Counted from the first letter of the stretch, positions 31,951 to 43,150 are shown. The stretch is DNA of 64,000 nucleotides from Bactericera cockerelli (GCA_024516035.1 CM044966.1:20840576-20904575); one strand, 5' to 3'. Numbers and translations are program-made. Notes: generated from the letters alone by a model not told the origin.

Positions 31951-32212
31951 TTTTTTTTTTTAAGTGGGGTTTAACGTCGCTTTCAACTGCCATGGTCATA
32001 TCACGACGGGGGTTTTACCCTCCATTCGCAGGAAACTCACAAACCTGCTACTCACATTGACCTCACCCAGCCTGAGTGGGGCCGGGAAAAGCCAGCGTCA
32101 CGAGAATTAGAATTTGAATGGTCACCCATCCAAGTCTTAACCTCGCTGGATGTCGCTTAACTTCGGTGTTCTGAAGGGAATCGGTGTATTCAACATGCCA
32201 TCGACGCTGGCT
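31951..32212 (-). repeat. 5S rRNA-derived SINE (SINE3-type), copy 1
   Basis: Minus strand from 32,212: 'agccagcgtcgatggcatgt', 'tgaatacaccgattcccttc', 'acaccgaagttaagcgac', 'gacttggatgggtgacc'. This follows arthropod 5S rRNA through the internal promoter region. A body ('ctgggtgaggtcaatgtgag', 'gcgaatggagggtaaaaccc', 'gttgaaagcgacgttaaacc') and a poly-A tail follow. The TSD is 'tgtctgtagtct' (31,939-31,950 and 32,213-32,224). In unit B the site is uninterrupted ('ctgtagtctttgataaaata', about 42,581). Confidence 0.85.
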
Positions 32213-32239
32213 TGTCTGTAGTCTTTGATAAAATACTAA

Positions 32240-32582
32240 GCTACCCATTGATGAATCTCGCGGGATATTTTTTTAGAGGGACTTTTGTGGGGGGAAAAAA
32301 ACAGTAATATTGACGCCACCGAAACCTCCCTCGTGTCAGATCCTTTCATTTTCTGTTAACTGTTTATACTGATGCAGTAAATTCATTTCTTCTGGATCAT
32401 CAGACTCAGAGCCATCCTGCCATCTATTCAAGATTCATCCCATAGGCTTTGTACCTCATCATCTGACAGTTGACATGACATCATTTCCTCAAAGCGGCTC
32501 CAGGCTACAATAAATAAACTTCAAAATCTTCAGATTGTTATCCAGCATATTTCAAGACACAAGTTCTCTCCACAACCACAGA
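32240..32582 (+). promoter_or_regulatory. Putative promoter and non-coding exon 1 of BTB-BACK gene B
   Basis: The block 'gatgaatctcgcgggatatt', 'acgccaccgaaacctccctc' and 'ggctccaggctacaataaat' leads to 'gacacaagttctctccacaa' and a donor (aga|gtaagtg at 32,583). It is equivalent to 16,735-17,037 and 43,150-44,195. No TATA box is obvious. Confidence 0.5.
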
Positions 32583-32689
32583 GTAAGTGAATCTGTTCAG
32601 TTCACTGCAAGGGTGTAGGGTTGGGAATTTTGAATGAAAATTCTGATAAAGATAGATATATTTTTACTTAAGAAGACACCATTGCCAAT

Positions 32690-33020
32690 TTTAGCAGCAT
32701 ACTAAGGGCCAGATTATGAAACAGGATAAGTTCATCTTTGTGAACACTATTCCTTAACTTTTACATTGACAACAACTGTAGATATCATAATTATGTAAAC
32801 TGGGCTTTGTAGCTGTATATTACCTCTGTGGCAGAAGGGAGGTATTGGTGAAAATAATGAAACTGGATTAGTATATCTTTGCAGACAATATCCTTCAACT
32901 TTCACCTTGACAACTACTATAGGAAATTATATCTAAACCAGGCTTTGCAGCTGTATATTAACCCCCAATCAATACAGTTGTGAGAGATTTCTCTCACAAC
33001 CGTATATGTTACCATGTACG
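32690..33020. repeat. Dispersed repeat with 'attatgaaacagga', two tandem parts
   Basis: 'gattatgaaacaggataagt' is followed by 'ttgacaacaactgtagatat' and 'ggctttgtagctgtatatta'. A related second part follows at about 32,860-32,960. It is conserved in unit B (44,320-44,600). Confidence 0.6.
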
Positions 33021-33344
33021 GGATACGTTACAAAACCGATCCATACTGATCCCAAGAAAACAGAGGTTTATGGCCAAATTATGAAACATTACCATTAAAT
33101 CATAGCAACCAAAAGCTTTAGAGGTCATATCTAACCTGGCCTATGTAGCTGTATAGTAGATCTAGTGGCAGAAAATCTTGTTTGAAAATACCTGACGGTC
33201 AGCTGATTTAAGTCTAGGGTTGGCTTAGATTTACTAAAGCTATCACATGAAATGGGCCAAAATTCTTACAATGTTTAATCCCATAAAGATATTATTTTGT
33301 TGCTTAGAACAAGCTGCTTAGAATTAATCAAGAACAACAAACAA

Positions 33345-33780
33345 CATAAATCAAATTTTATTATACATTTTGAAACAGAAGAGTGCGAAACGGAACGGAA
33401 CAGTCTTAATAAAATGCACTGTTTCTCTCAAAATGTAAACAAACCAAGGAACCGAGCCGGGGACTCGGTTCCTTTTGGTGAAACGGAATGTTCTAGCTTC
33501 TGATTGGTTCTCATTCTGCGTCTTTTTGATAATGGAATATTAAATGAGAGCGCCAAATTTTGAATCTGCATTTTAAATTTATTTTTGAAATGAGATGAGC
33601 TAAGAACCAATCAGAGAAGACCTACACAAATACAGCTGATTACAGGAATTTCACTTCTGTTGATCTCTAAAATGACCTTGTTATATTTTCATTATCTTCA
33701 ACCAATCAAATAGCCCGATGTTCCGTTCCGTTTCACTCTGTTCCGGTTCAAATTTTATAATAAATTTCATCTATAGGTAC
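33345..33780. mobile_element. TIR-like element with 'gaaacggaacggaaca' ends
   Basis: The left part has 'gcgaaacggaacggaaca' and the right part 'tgttccgttccgtttcactc'. The outer ends 'caaattttattataca' and 'caaattttataataaatt' are also related. The middle has 'aaccaatcag' and 'ctgattggttctcattctg'. It lies in a segment absent from unit B (about 44,640). A relative is at 55,705-55,920. No transposase. Confidence 0.55.
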
Positions 33781-33973
33781 AGTGTCTGTCATCAATAAGA
33801 AGGCACTCAAATTATTTACAGAACAGCCAATCTTTTAGTAAAATGCTGAAACCTCTATGTCATTTTAGGGGAAAACATTTTAGACTAGGTCTTACCCTGA
33901 TTTGTTAAATAAATAGAAAACATAAATTTGTCATAAAATACTTTTAATATTAACTACTGTTTAGAAATATTAA

Positions 33974-34325
33974 CAAACTCAGTAGTATCTTGATCAACAA
34001 GGTGGCAGACTTGTAACATGGAAGTTATTGGTTTAAGTCCCAGAATTTGAGTAGTTGTGTTATCACAAAAATGATTACACACAAATATGAAAACTTAAAT
34101 TTAACTTACTTTCTAGAAAAAACTCAAACTTGTCATAAAATACTTGTCATAAAATGTTAACTACTGTTTAGAAATATTAACAAACTCAGTAGTATCTTGA
34201 TCAACAAGGTGGTAGACTTGTAACATGGAAGTTGTTGGTTTAAGTCCCAGAGTTTTAGTAGTTGTGTTATCACAAAAATGATTACTCACAAATATGAAAA
34301 CTTAAATTTAACTTACTTTCTAGAA
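33974..34325 (+). repeat. Tandem pair of SINE family E copies
   Basis: Two copies (33,974-34,110 and 34,183-34,320) share 'actcagtagtatcttgatca' and 'agttgttggtttaagtccca', in a local duplication of about 209 bp. Unit B has only one copy (44,789-44,920). Confidence 0.75.
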
Positions 34326-34329
34326 ATAT

Positions 34330-34910
34330 ATCACAGAGTCATTCTATTTATGATTCCAAAGTTCCCCCTGAGGCCACTCCTGGTAGTGAGGAAAGATCAA
34401 AACCCAAAGAAAAATAATAAAATATTATTTAACATTTTCAACACATATCATTAGACAATAAAAAATCTCCTCCAATGATTTTCCATTGATTAGTACCCTA
34501 AAAAAAATCCAACCTTAACCATAAGGTTGAACAACGTTGACCCTGCTCAAGTGGGATAAGACAGAGTAAAAGAAGAGTACCCTAAATAGGGAAAAATGTT
34601 TCCCACTGGATAAATATTGGTACACATGTTTAAGTGTGTAATAAGTTGACACCTAAACAGTAAGTGCTTGAGACCTAACTTATTGCACAAAGGTCTGTCC
34701 TCTATTGGAGATGTTATACAGCAGGTTTTGATAATATTTTTACCAGAGGATTGACTTTTTCATTTCCAATTTGCTCCGCGATTCTTCTCCCTAATATAAA
34801 TCTATAGAGTGAATTACCACCTTCTGTACATTACATACTGATATCCAACTCCCTTGGATTTTTCTACCACTTGACTACCAGTGTATAGTTTATCTATTGA
34901 AACTCTGGTT
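34330..34910. other. Unit spacer
   Basis: Nearly identical to 44,935-45,560 in unit B ('gaggccactcctggtagtga', 'ttgcacaaaggtctg'). No gene is supported. Confidence 0.5.
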
Positions 34911-34912
34911 AC

Positions 34913-35275
34913 TATTGCTGAATCCTTTGCATCTCACTTCCTCAGCACATACACTCACAACTCCCCACCTGACCCAGACTATTGCTGAATCCTTTGCATC
35001 TCACTTCCTCAGCACATACAGTCACAACTCCCCACCTGACACAGACTATTGCTGAATCCTTTGCATCTCACTTCCTCAGCACATACAGTCACAACTCCCC
35101 ACCTGAGACAGACTATTGCTGAATCCTTTGCATCTCACTTCCTCAGCACATACAGTCACAACTCCCCACCTGAGACAGACTATTGCTTAATCCTTTGCAT
35201 CTCACTTCCTCAGCACCTACACTCACAACTCCCCACCTGACCCACTTGAAACAGACTATTGCTGAATCTTTAACT
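34913..35275. repeat. VNTR of 63-bp units, about 5.5 copies
   Basis: The unit is 'gactattgctgaatcctttg', 'catctcacttcctcagcac', then 'cacaactccccacctgac'. The equivalent VNTR in unit B (45,940-46,375) has about seven more diverged copies, so copy number changed after the duplication. Confidence 0.9.
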
Positions 35276-35900
35276 TGCATACTAGACGATTTGGCTTTTG
35301 TTTTTCTGTCTGTCGATTTCGCGATTGCTCTCGATTGGATTCTTCAAAATTGTTGAAATTTTGTAAACATGTTCATCGGGGTCCCAGAATTTTACCTCTT
35401 AATTTTGGGCCAATATTATGTACCTAGGCTAGGTCACTCAGGGCCAAATGGGGGCCGTTTTAGTGAAAATTAAAAATGAAGTTTCAATAATTTTTTTTTT
35501 TTTTTTCTAGGCTCTTGAAGTTTTGTAGGATCGTTGAGAAAATATATTTGTGTTTAGTAGGGAAATTATGTGATTGTAAAACCTAAAATTGTGATAAAAA
35601 TGGGCCGGTTGTAATTTTTAAATATAAACCCAGAGTGGAGTATTCTTGAAATGTCTCGATGTCCTCATGCTTTATATAATATTTGTAATTCGATTAGAGA
35701 ATCTTTGTGAAGTTTACAGTGTTCGCAGAACTACTAGTAAGAAATAATCCATGTATACCCGGTGTCCCCTCAAAGTTGGACACCTCAAATTTCTCAGCCC
35801 CCTGAAAGAGTTTTTGAAAAAATAAAAATTCTAGGGTACATGTCCTAATTATGCGGTTTAAGTCATGAATTTTTTTTTATACAGGGTGGTTTTTTTCGAC
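35276..35900 (+). repeat. Dispersed repeat family H and an 'acagggtg' relic
   Basis: Family H ('gacgatttggcttttgtttt', 'ggggtcccagaattttacct') lies to about 35,700. Next come 'acccggtgtcccctcaaagt' and 'tacagggtggtttttttcga'. It matches 46,378-47,320 in unit B. Confidence 0.65.
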
Positions 35901-35971
35901 CAATTTCTTTTCTAAATCTCGAATAACTCAAGTTCGTTTAACTCTTTCTATAACAAGAATAGAAAGTGAAT

Positions 35972-36300
35972 AGAAACAGCCTCCGTGGCGTAATGGTTGT
36001 GACTACTGCCCGTAGTCCAGAGTTCCCGAGTTCAACTCCCGGTTGGTTCAGACTTTTCGACGAAAATTCTGTTCCATCCAAACACGTGAGGCTGTCATTT
36101 CCGGCCCTACCCAGGCTGGGTGAGGTTAAAGTGGGTAGCTGGTACGATTCCCAGCGAATGGAGGGTAAAACCCCCGTCCTGACTATCTCAGTCAGGACGT
36201 TAAAACCAAATAGAATCAACTGGTCACAATAGATCTAATTAGGTCGCAGTGTTAATTGTAAGGGTTTCACTGAAATAACCCTGCAACCAGGTCAGATAAT
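35972..36300 (+). repeat. tRNA-derived SINE, family B (full copy)
   Basis: Head 'cctccgtggcgtaatggttg' and T-arm 'gagttcaactcccggtt'. Body 'acccaggctgggtgaggtta' and 'cagcgaatggagggtaaaac'. Tail 'ggtttcactgaaataaccct' ending in an 'ataataa' run. It interrupts the unit between 35,940 and 36,310; unit B lacks it (about 47,345). The overlapping frames on both strands are not genes. Confidence 0.85.
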
Positions 36301-36496
36301 AATAAATAGAAAGTGTTTGTGTAATAAATACACGCACTTTCAATTGGCATCAAAGAAAAAAAAAAAAATATACAGGTTGGTTCACAAGTGAAATAATGAC
36401 TTGATTTTTTTTAAAAAAACCAATTTTTTTTAAATTTTTTATTTGGGATTAATAATTTTCGCCTAATTTTACACATTTTTTTTAGTCATCGAAAAA

Positions 36497-36920
36497 CAAA
36501 CCAAAAAGAAGCCTCGTTCAGAAGGAACCACTTCAGAGCATCAGGGTGAAAAGCTAATAAAGCAGAAGATGCCAAACAACCTCAACTATACTCTCTTGTA
36601 GAGATAGTTCAGAGGTGGCATTCGAAACCCCAACTGCTTCTCAAAGCTTTATGAACGCCCTGAAGTCTTTGAAAGTGTGAGTAATTCTGTAGAACTTCCC
36701 AAATGAGTCCCTGCCACAGGCTGTCTGAGCATGGGGGAATCCTTACTGGATTTTTAACAGGCCACTGTAGCCTCTACTACCGTCTAACCAAACAGACATC
36801 GCTCAAGACCCAAAATGCAGTCTCTATAGAGAGGCCACAGAGACAGACAGCAAAACACATTCTTTGTGAATGTGGAGCAGCCTCTCACGCTCGACTGAAA
36901 AAATTCTCAAGGATGATTTT
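36497..36920 (+). pseudogene. Fossil LINE ORF2 3' end (unit B copy)
   Basis: It is equivalent to 23,205-23,690: 'ggggaatccttactggattt', 'caggccactgtagcctctac' and a decayed RQTAKHILCECGAASHARL frame. It has several indels. Confidence 0.65.
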
Positions 36921-36924
36921 TTTT

Positions 36925-37431
36925 TCTTAATAAATAACTTTTTTATTTACAAAACATAACAATCAACGAAATATAAAAATGAAATCTGATAGTGAATATA
37001 AAAATATCATAAAATTTCTTCTATTAGCTATTTTAATTATTAAATTAAAAAGTGTGATGTCGAGCCCACTGTGTCATACCTAGTTAATGGCATGTGTTGA
37101 TTGAAAAACCTAAAGAAGTTACCGAAATCAGTCCTAAAAGAATCTTAAGCTACATGAATAGTTTTGATCTCTTTTAGAATTACAGGGGCATGTCACAAAA
37201 GATCTATTTAAGGTCGCAGTGACAAAGAGCTTTCGTAGCCGACAGCCCTACTTACCTATACCAATACCAAATGTACAGTACAAATAATTATAACAAAAAT
37301 TTAAAAAAATGTAAACAATTAAACTTTAGAAAGAAAAAAAAAAATAGATAACTAAATACACATATAATTATAATTATGTCCTAACTAAGGGCTGGGGTTA
37401 TTGTCTATGACAATCTCTTCCCCCCAACACA
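36925..37431. other. AT-rich part of the tandem unit
   Basis: Nearly the same as 23,705-24,205. No gene. Confidence 0.5.
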
Positions 37432-37656
37432 TAGTATAATAATAATAACACTCTTTAGTGGAAGGCAGCCACCACACAGAGTTAATGCTTAAAGCATTTT
37501 CTACCACCTCACTCTCAGAGATTTATTATAATGTGGTCACAAACTCAAATGAATGTGGAGAAATTCATACACTGGGAGGGATTCGAACCAACGGATCCCT
37601 ACGCTACCTACCTGAATTACAAGACTAGCGCGTTAACAACATGACCACCCGTGCAC
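37432..37656 (-). repeat. tRNA-derived SINE, family A
   Basis: Unit B equivalent of 24,211-24,431, with B box 'ggttcgaatccctcccagtg'. Confidence 0.75.
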
Positions 37657-37807
37657 GGTTTATCCACACACGTTAAGATGAATAACACAAGAAAATTACA
37701 ATTGAGCTGAAACTTGTTTGAATTTTATTTATTTTTAAATTTTCCTCTTAGTTTTTCCTCCTTATAAAATGAAACACCCGTCTAGCGCTGACAGTCTAAA
37801 CAATGAT

Positions 37808-38040
37808 ATACTTGTACTTGTACCTACCTGTGGTATTTACTTGTACCTGTACCTGTGATATTAACTTGTACTTGTACCTACCTGTGGTATTTACTTGTAC
37901 CTGTACCTTCCTGTGATATTTACTTGTACTTGTACCTACCTGTGATATTTACTTGTATTTGTACCTACCTATGATATCTACTTGTACTTGTACCTACCTC
38001 TGATATTTACTTGTACTTGTACCTACCTGTGACATTTACT
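37808..38040. repeat. VNTR upstream of BTB gene B
   Basis: About eight units of 'ttacttgtacttgtacctac' plus 'ctgtgatat' lie about 260-490 bp before the ATG. There are more copies than at genes A and C. Confidence 0.85.
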
Positions 38041-38298
38041 GAATTTATATTTTACCTATTCATACCTCGCTACATCGAAGTCGCGATTGGTCGAAAATAC
38101 CGTTAACTCGAAAGAATTCTTCATCCTTTGTTGAATGAACACAATCCATGTCGCCTCCTATTTGAAACATGACTTGTTACTTATATCCTCCAAATTTGAG
38201 GCAGCAGGATTTTACTCAAAAAAAAAAAAAAAAAAAAATCTCACATAAATATACCATAATCCATTTATATTACCCTCTCTCCTTTTTTCTGTTTCAGA

Positions 38299-39972
38299 AT
38301 GGCAGAAGTACAAGATGTCTTGTTCAGAAGCGAACTGACAATGAAGGCAGAAAAGGTGTGGAACAATAACAAAATATGTGACTGTGAGTTTCTTCTAAAA
38401 AACTCCAAATTTCATGTCAGCAGTCATCTCATCTACATGAGCAGTAGTATTCTGTATTCTCAAGTAGAGACACATCATGAACACTGTGATGACAAAATAC
38501 TAACAATGCCAGGTCTCATGTTTGATGAGAGCTTTGAAATCATACTAAAATACATGCACGGCATGGAATTGAATTTTTCAAGAATGCAGAAACCCATCAT
38601 CTGTGAGGTTCTCCGGCTGTGCGAGACCTATGAGCTCTCTGATATCTTCACTGCCATCAAGTCATTCCTGTCTACACTTGACAATTTTGAGCTCGACTCG
38701 TTTTTTGTACTCATCAATACAGCCAAGAAATTTTTATTGAACGATCTGTACAAAAAGTTAATTATTTATGCTTACGAGAATTCAGAACAAGTGTTGAAGC
38801 ACGAGAGTTTCAAGGATTTGCAATACGAAGTTTTGAGTGAATTGCTCAAGTCCAACCTGTTTTACACTCCTGAAATTGACATCCTCAGGGGTGCTTTGGT
38901 TTGGCACAGTGAGAATCTGAACCAGTGTCCCCGGCGAGCTCTGGAAATGTTGGACGAGAAGATCAGCAGTGCACATGTTGCTGAGGAATCGGCTGATGGT
39001 TGTGACTCTCAGTCACATGCTGCCAGAAGTGAAAAAGTTTTCACAACTGATGCCAAGTCATGTGACAAGAAAGTGATTACGAAATTTAAGAAAACGGCGT
39101 TGAAGCAAACTGCTGGACCATCCAGTTGTGATTCGAATGAAAATAACCCGAATGTGGACAACATCATTCCTGATCAGCTTGACAGCTGTGTGGAACTGGC
39201 AAAGACATTTTCAGATAATGTTTTGAAAAAACCCTTGCTTTCATATATTCGCGTGAAAAATATTTCTGCTTTTGAGTACATGACTGCTTTTAAAACAGAA
39301 CCGTTCCTTAAACACAGAGTGTTTTTGGAAGAAGACAAATATTTCTCCAAGAGCTTAGAGCCAAGGAATAAATTCAAAGCAGAAACCAGAGATCAAACTG
39401 AAAGAAATGTTGAAAATCCTGTTGATGTAGAGACCGGGAATCCAAATAGAGCAGAGATCAATAATCAAAATGAAGGAATTGTTCATAATCCAACTGTGGT
39501 TGAGTCTAGAAAGAAGTTGTTAACACATGTTACAAATAAGTTCACCATTAAAATTCCATATTCATATAGTTGCAATAAATTGTATGAGTCAGAAGAGGAG
39601 TGTCTCATAGGAGATATGAAATGGAAAGCATGTATGAGGGATGATAACTACAACTTGCACATGTACTTGAAATGTCTCTCCACCACGCAGCGTGACTGGG
39701 AGTGTATTGTTGAATGTCAATTCAAGTTTGTCCCACTAATATGGGGAGGTTATGACTCCTGGGTAGTACCACGAGACGGATCATACAGGAGAGTAACACT
39801 GACTCCTGCTGCTCCCTGTGTGGAGGTCTGTGAGTTCTACTACCCGAGGGACCCGGTGCACGGGAGCGGGGGCCAGGAGCTGTGGTGGCAAGTATATGGA
39901 TTATATCAGTCAGATGCTCGTGTCTACACAGTGGAAGTTTATTTCAAATCAATTGAAATCGAAACCAAGTAG
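38299..39972 (+). CDS. BTB-BACK protein with MATH/TRAF-like C-terminal domain, copy B
   Basis: 557 residues, with the same architecture as copy A: BTB about 25-120, BACK about 125-220, polar linker, C-terminal beta-rich domain about 412-553. The first 310 residues differ from copy A at only about ten positions. The C-terminal domain carries clustered replacements and indels: YSYSCNKLYESEEE against DGYFGLNESEEE, DDNYNLHMYL against NDGFYNFHMHL, LIWGGYDS against QRGGYDS, and VCEFYYPRDPVHGSGGQELWW against VFRFCWEVLVHGSGGWGALWW, while the segments between stay identical. An extra Pro is present in KKPLLSYIR. The ATG directly follows a 3' splice site ('tttctgtttcag|a'). AATAAA-like sequence follows the stop within about 60 bases. 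Confidence 0.85.
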   Translation: MAEVQDVLFRSELTMKAEKVWNNNKICDCEFLLKNSKFHVSSHLIYMSSSILYSQVETHHEHCDDKILTMPGLMFDESFEIILKYMHGMELNFSRMQKPIICEVLRLCETYELSDIFTAIKSFLSTLDNFELDSFFVLINTAKKFLLNDLYKKLIIYAYENSEQVLKHESFKDLQYEVLSELLKSNLFYTPEIDILRGALVWHSENLNQCPRRALEMLDEKISSAHVAEESADGCDSQSHAARSEKVFTTDAKSCDKKVITKFKKTALKQTAGPSSCDSNENNPNVDNIIPDQLDSCVELAKTFSDNVLKKPLLSYIRVKNISAFEYMTAFKTEPFLKHRVFLEEDKYFSKSLEPRNKFKAETRDQTERNVENPVDVETGNPNRAEINNQNEGIVHNPTVVESRKKLLTHVTNKFTIKIPYSYSCNKLYESEEECLIGDMKWKACMRDDNYNLHMYLKCLSTTQRDWECIVECQFKFVPLIWGGYDSWVVPRDGSYRRVTLTPAAPCVEVCEFYYPRDPVHGSGGQELWWQVYGLYQSDARVYTVEVYFKSIEIETK

Positions 39973-40032
39973 GGATATAAAATTGTGAATTTTCATTTTT
40001 AATGATTATGAACACTATTAATAATAAAAATA

Positions 40033-40165
40033 ACCGGCCTCAGTAGCTTGATCTATAAGGCAGTGGACTTCGACCCGGTTTCAGCGTAGATTTAGTCAAG
40101 CGAATTTGAGTAATAATTGTGATATCACGAAATTGATCAACACAAATATGATAACTTAGACACTA
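40033..40165 (+). repeat. tRNA-derived SINE, family E (partly deleted)
   Basis: 'gcctcagtagcttgatctat' then 'gtgatatcacgaaattgatc'. Part of the head is lost compared with the copies at 26,690 and 50,582. Confidence 0.7.
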
Positions 40166-40267
40166 TTAAAAATAATAATAACCAGATGCGGCCGATTGGA
40201 CTTTTAACCAGGAGGTCGGTGGTTTGAGACCTTAGTCCGATTGAAAATTAACAGTGTAAGTTTGAGT

Positions 40268-40485
40268 AATAATAATAATAAAAACACTTTTTTTGTGAAA
40301 TGTAACCAGGAGAGGTTAATGCTCAAAGCATTTTCTACTACCTAACCTGCAGAGTCTTATTATTATGTAGTCACAAACTCAAATTAATGAGGAAAAATTG
40401 GTGCTCTGAATGGTATTTGAACCTACGGATCCCTACGCTACCTGGATTAGCAGACTAGCGCATTAACCACTTGACTACCAGTGCA
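40268..40485 (-). repeat. tRNA-derived SINE, family A (uninterrupted site)
   Basis: It carries a continuous 'ccctacgctacctggattag' where unit A has the LINE insertion, so it is the empty site. Confidence 0.8.
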
Positions 40486-40489
40486 GGGT

Positions 40490-41160
40490 AGTGAAATAAT
40501 CTACAATATTACTAGTACATCCCTGATACTGTCTACACAGTTGAAGTTTATTTCAAATATCTTTTTATAAAAATATTATAGATATATTTTTTCAATGGGG
40601 TTCCTATTTATTATTATATCTCTCAGACAGTGTGTCTGCAGGGTTGAAGTTTATTTAAAATCTTTTTAATTTGAGACAACGTAAGGATAAAATACTGAAG
40701 AAATTCGATATTTCTTTAGTCACTACATCTGTTTATATTTTATAATTTTTCCTTGTTTAAATTTTTCTCAATTTATTTTTCATCATTACTTATTCGTACA
40801 TACATAAGTCCTATTAATAAATAATTCAATAATAATAAAATACTTGGTAATATTGATTTTCTTTGCTCATCATAGTTATGTCCCTATCATGATATAGGAA
40901 AGATTCTCTACTCAATTGAAGTACATTAATCAATTCAATTCCAATTTTATTGTGTTAATTTAACATCAATACTTTTCAAAATTTAAAATATTACTTAAAA
41001 CTAATTCCGGACTATAATATAGGTGTTACTTATTTTTTTCCTGATGAAGGGTCTATAACTATACGCATTTCAAGTTTATTCAGTTCATACAAATTTTAAA
41101 CCATTGAAGGGTTACATTTTCAATCTATTGAGATCTCAATAGAGTCCAAGTTAAAAAAAA
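40490..41160. other. AT-rich part of the tandem unit
   Basis: Matches 28,640-29,050 and 29,280-29,560 in unit A. No gene is seen. Confidence 0.5.
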
Positions 41161-41162
41161 GT

Positions 41163-41725
41163 TATCATATTTGTGTTAATCACGATGTGATGTCACAATT
41201 AATCTAACTCACCTTACTAAATTTCTGCTTAACTTGGGACTCGAACCACCGACCTTCATGTTACAAGTCCGCCGCCTTATCGATTGAGCTACCGAGGTCG
41301 GTTAATAAAGTCCAAGTTATTACAATACTAAATTATTAAATAAGTGTCTTTATTATTATATTGCTCATTTTTAGGTTTAGGCAAAATACATATTTATAGT
41401 TTGTATGTATGATTATATTTTTTTTCTCCATATTTCAACGTTTTCTTTTAAATTGTAATTATATTTGTAATATGTTCACAAATTTTGACGAAATTGAAAT
41501 ACAAAAAAAAAAAAAAAAATGAACCCTAACCCAGTTGACCACGGTGACTACTCTGGTATATCACTTTCTCATAACTCCGCCACTGGTCGCTGCTCTAATA
41601 GAAACAGCTACTTATTTTTTCCTCGCGAGGTATGAATGGACCCCGAGCATCCAAGTACTACTGAGCCCAAAAGATTTGCGGCTCCACTGGAATTCAAACC
41701 CAGGTCCTTGTGAGTTCAGGTCTTC
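41163..41725 (-). repeat. SINE family E (41,163-41,306) and SINE family C (41,545-41,725)
   Basis: Both are minus copies in the same order as in unit A (29,562-29,706 and 29,940-30,110). The open frame across 41,535-41,867 is repeat-derived. Confidence 0.65.
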
Positions 41726-42149
41726 ACCACGCACGCGCACACTCACACACGGACCAATGGCTGAAACTTTGGAATTTGGCTCTCGGGCACCGAAAACCAG
41801 TTTTAGAACTCAGAGGCCTTTGCAGGTGAGTTCGGGTGCAAGAGGGGTTTTATCTAGCAGATTTTAAGGAGCATTTTAAAATATTTGTGTTGAATAAACG
41901 GGTAGTAGATAACCATGTTCTAATAATATCATCCAATCTTCGGTGGTACATTGTGTAAATATTACTGTGTCGCCTGGCAAGCATCACCAAGATGTCAGTT
42001 ACATAAATACCTATGTAAAAAAATTAAAAGGCTTTTTATTCTTTTCATTTTCATCATTGAATTTTTTTTCGATGGTCATTTAAATGACCAATGAAAATTT
42101 TGGGTGATTCCATTACTTTCCTTTCTATAGAATAAGGAAAGTATATATT

Positions 42150-42425
42150 GTCCATGGGGGCCGTTTTGTTTTTTTTTTTTTTTTGAAGCAAATGAATCTA
42201 AAAATTTAGAGTCGTTAAAAAGCAATATTTAATGAAAGAAGTGAAATTTTGTGATCGTGAGAGCCAAGGGGCCCTCCGCACTCGGGTAACGAGAAAGGGC
42301 CGTAAAAGTGGGCCTTTTTTAAATTGAAACCCATCGAGTGGGGAATTGAGGGGAAATCATCGGTTGGGTGGAAGAGCTCACAATGTGAGAATCCTGCCGT
42401 TAAAGCCATAAAAAAAAGAAATTGA
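42150..42425. other. Unit segment equivalent to the inverted-repeat spacer, without arms
   Basis: 'gaatctaaaaatttagagtc' to 'aatcctgccgttaaagccat' is continuous. It is the empty counterpart of the 30,587-31,778 inverted repeat in unit A. Confidence 0.75.
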
Positions 42426-42857
42426 ATGAAAGAGCTCGATGAGTGAGTGACCCGCGAGTCTTTGATAAAATATTCTGGTGACCCGTTTTGGAGCTACACC
42501 GAGTATGTACATGAAATGGATGGGTGACAGAAAAACATTTTCGTTTCGACTTACAAATGACATTTTGTGTGTGCGTATCTGTAGTCTTTGATAAAATACT
42601 AAGCTACCCATTGATGAATCTCGCGGGATATTTTTTTAGAGGGACTTTTGTGGGGGGAAAAAACAGTAATATTGACGCCACGCCACCGAAACCTCCCTCG
42701 TATCAGTTCCTCTCATTTCTTCTGTAATCTATACTCAAGTTTCATCTCAAGTTTGATAAAATATTCTGGTCACCCGTTTTGGAGCTACACCGAGTATATA
42801 CAGGAAATGGATGGGTGACAGAAAAACATTTTCGTTTTTCGACTATCAAATGACATA

Positions 42858-42986
42858 GGGCGGAATTAATAGACAACATCAATAACTTAAGTCGTTGGTA
42901 AGTGTCGGTTTTCCCTATCTTACACAGTACGCAATCCTTGACTTAGCGCCACAGAGGTATTACAAAAACGTCTATTAATTCCGCCC
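42858..42986. mobile_element. Harbinger-like MITE, copy 1
   Basis: 129 bp with ends GGGCGGAATTAATAGAC and GTCTATTAATTCCGCCC. It is flanked by 3-bp ATA (42,855-42,857 and 42,987-42,989), which fits the TWA targets of PIF/Harbinger. It has no coding capacity. Confidence 0.85.
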
Positions 42987-43021
42987 ATAATGTGTGTGTG
43001 TAGTCTTTGATAAAATACTAA

Positions 43022-43150
43022 GGGCGAAATTAATAGACAAATTCTATATCACAAGTCACTGCTAAGCGTCGGTTTTCCCTATACTACACAGTACGCAATC
43101 CGTGACTTAGCGTCACAGAGTTATTACAAAAACGTCTATTAATTCCGCTC
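43022..43150. mobile_element. Harbinger-like MITE, copy 2
   Basis: 129 bp with ends GGGCGAAATTAATAGAC and GTCTATTAATTCCGCTC. TAA duplicates at 43,019-43,021 and 43,151-43,153. The empty site 'atactaagctaccc' is seen in unit A at about 32,233. It is the same family as copy 1, only 35 bp away and in the same orientation. Confidence 0.85.

Noticed and set aside
32110..32212. A 5S rRNA gene
   Set aside because: Only the first part of 5S matches, with many changes, and it is fused to a SINE body with a poly-A tail and target duplications.
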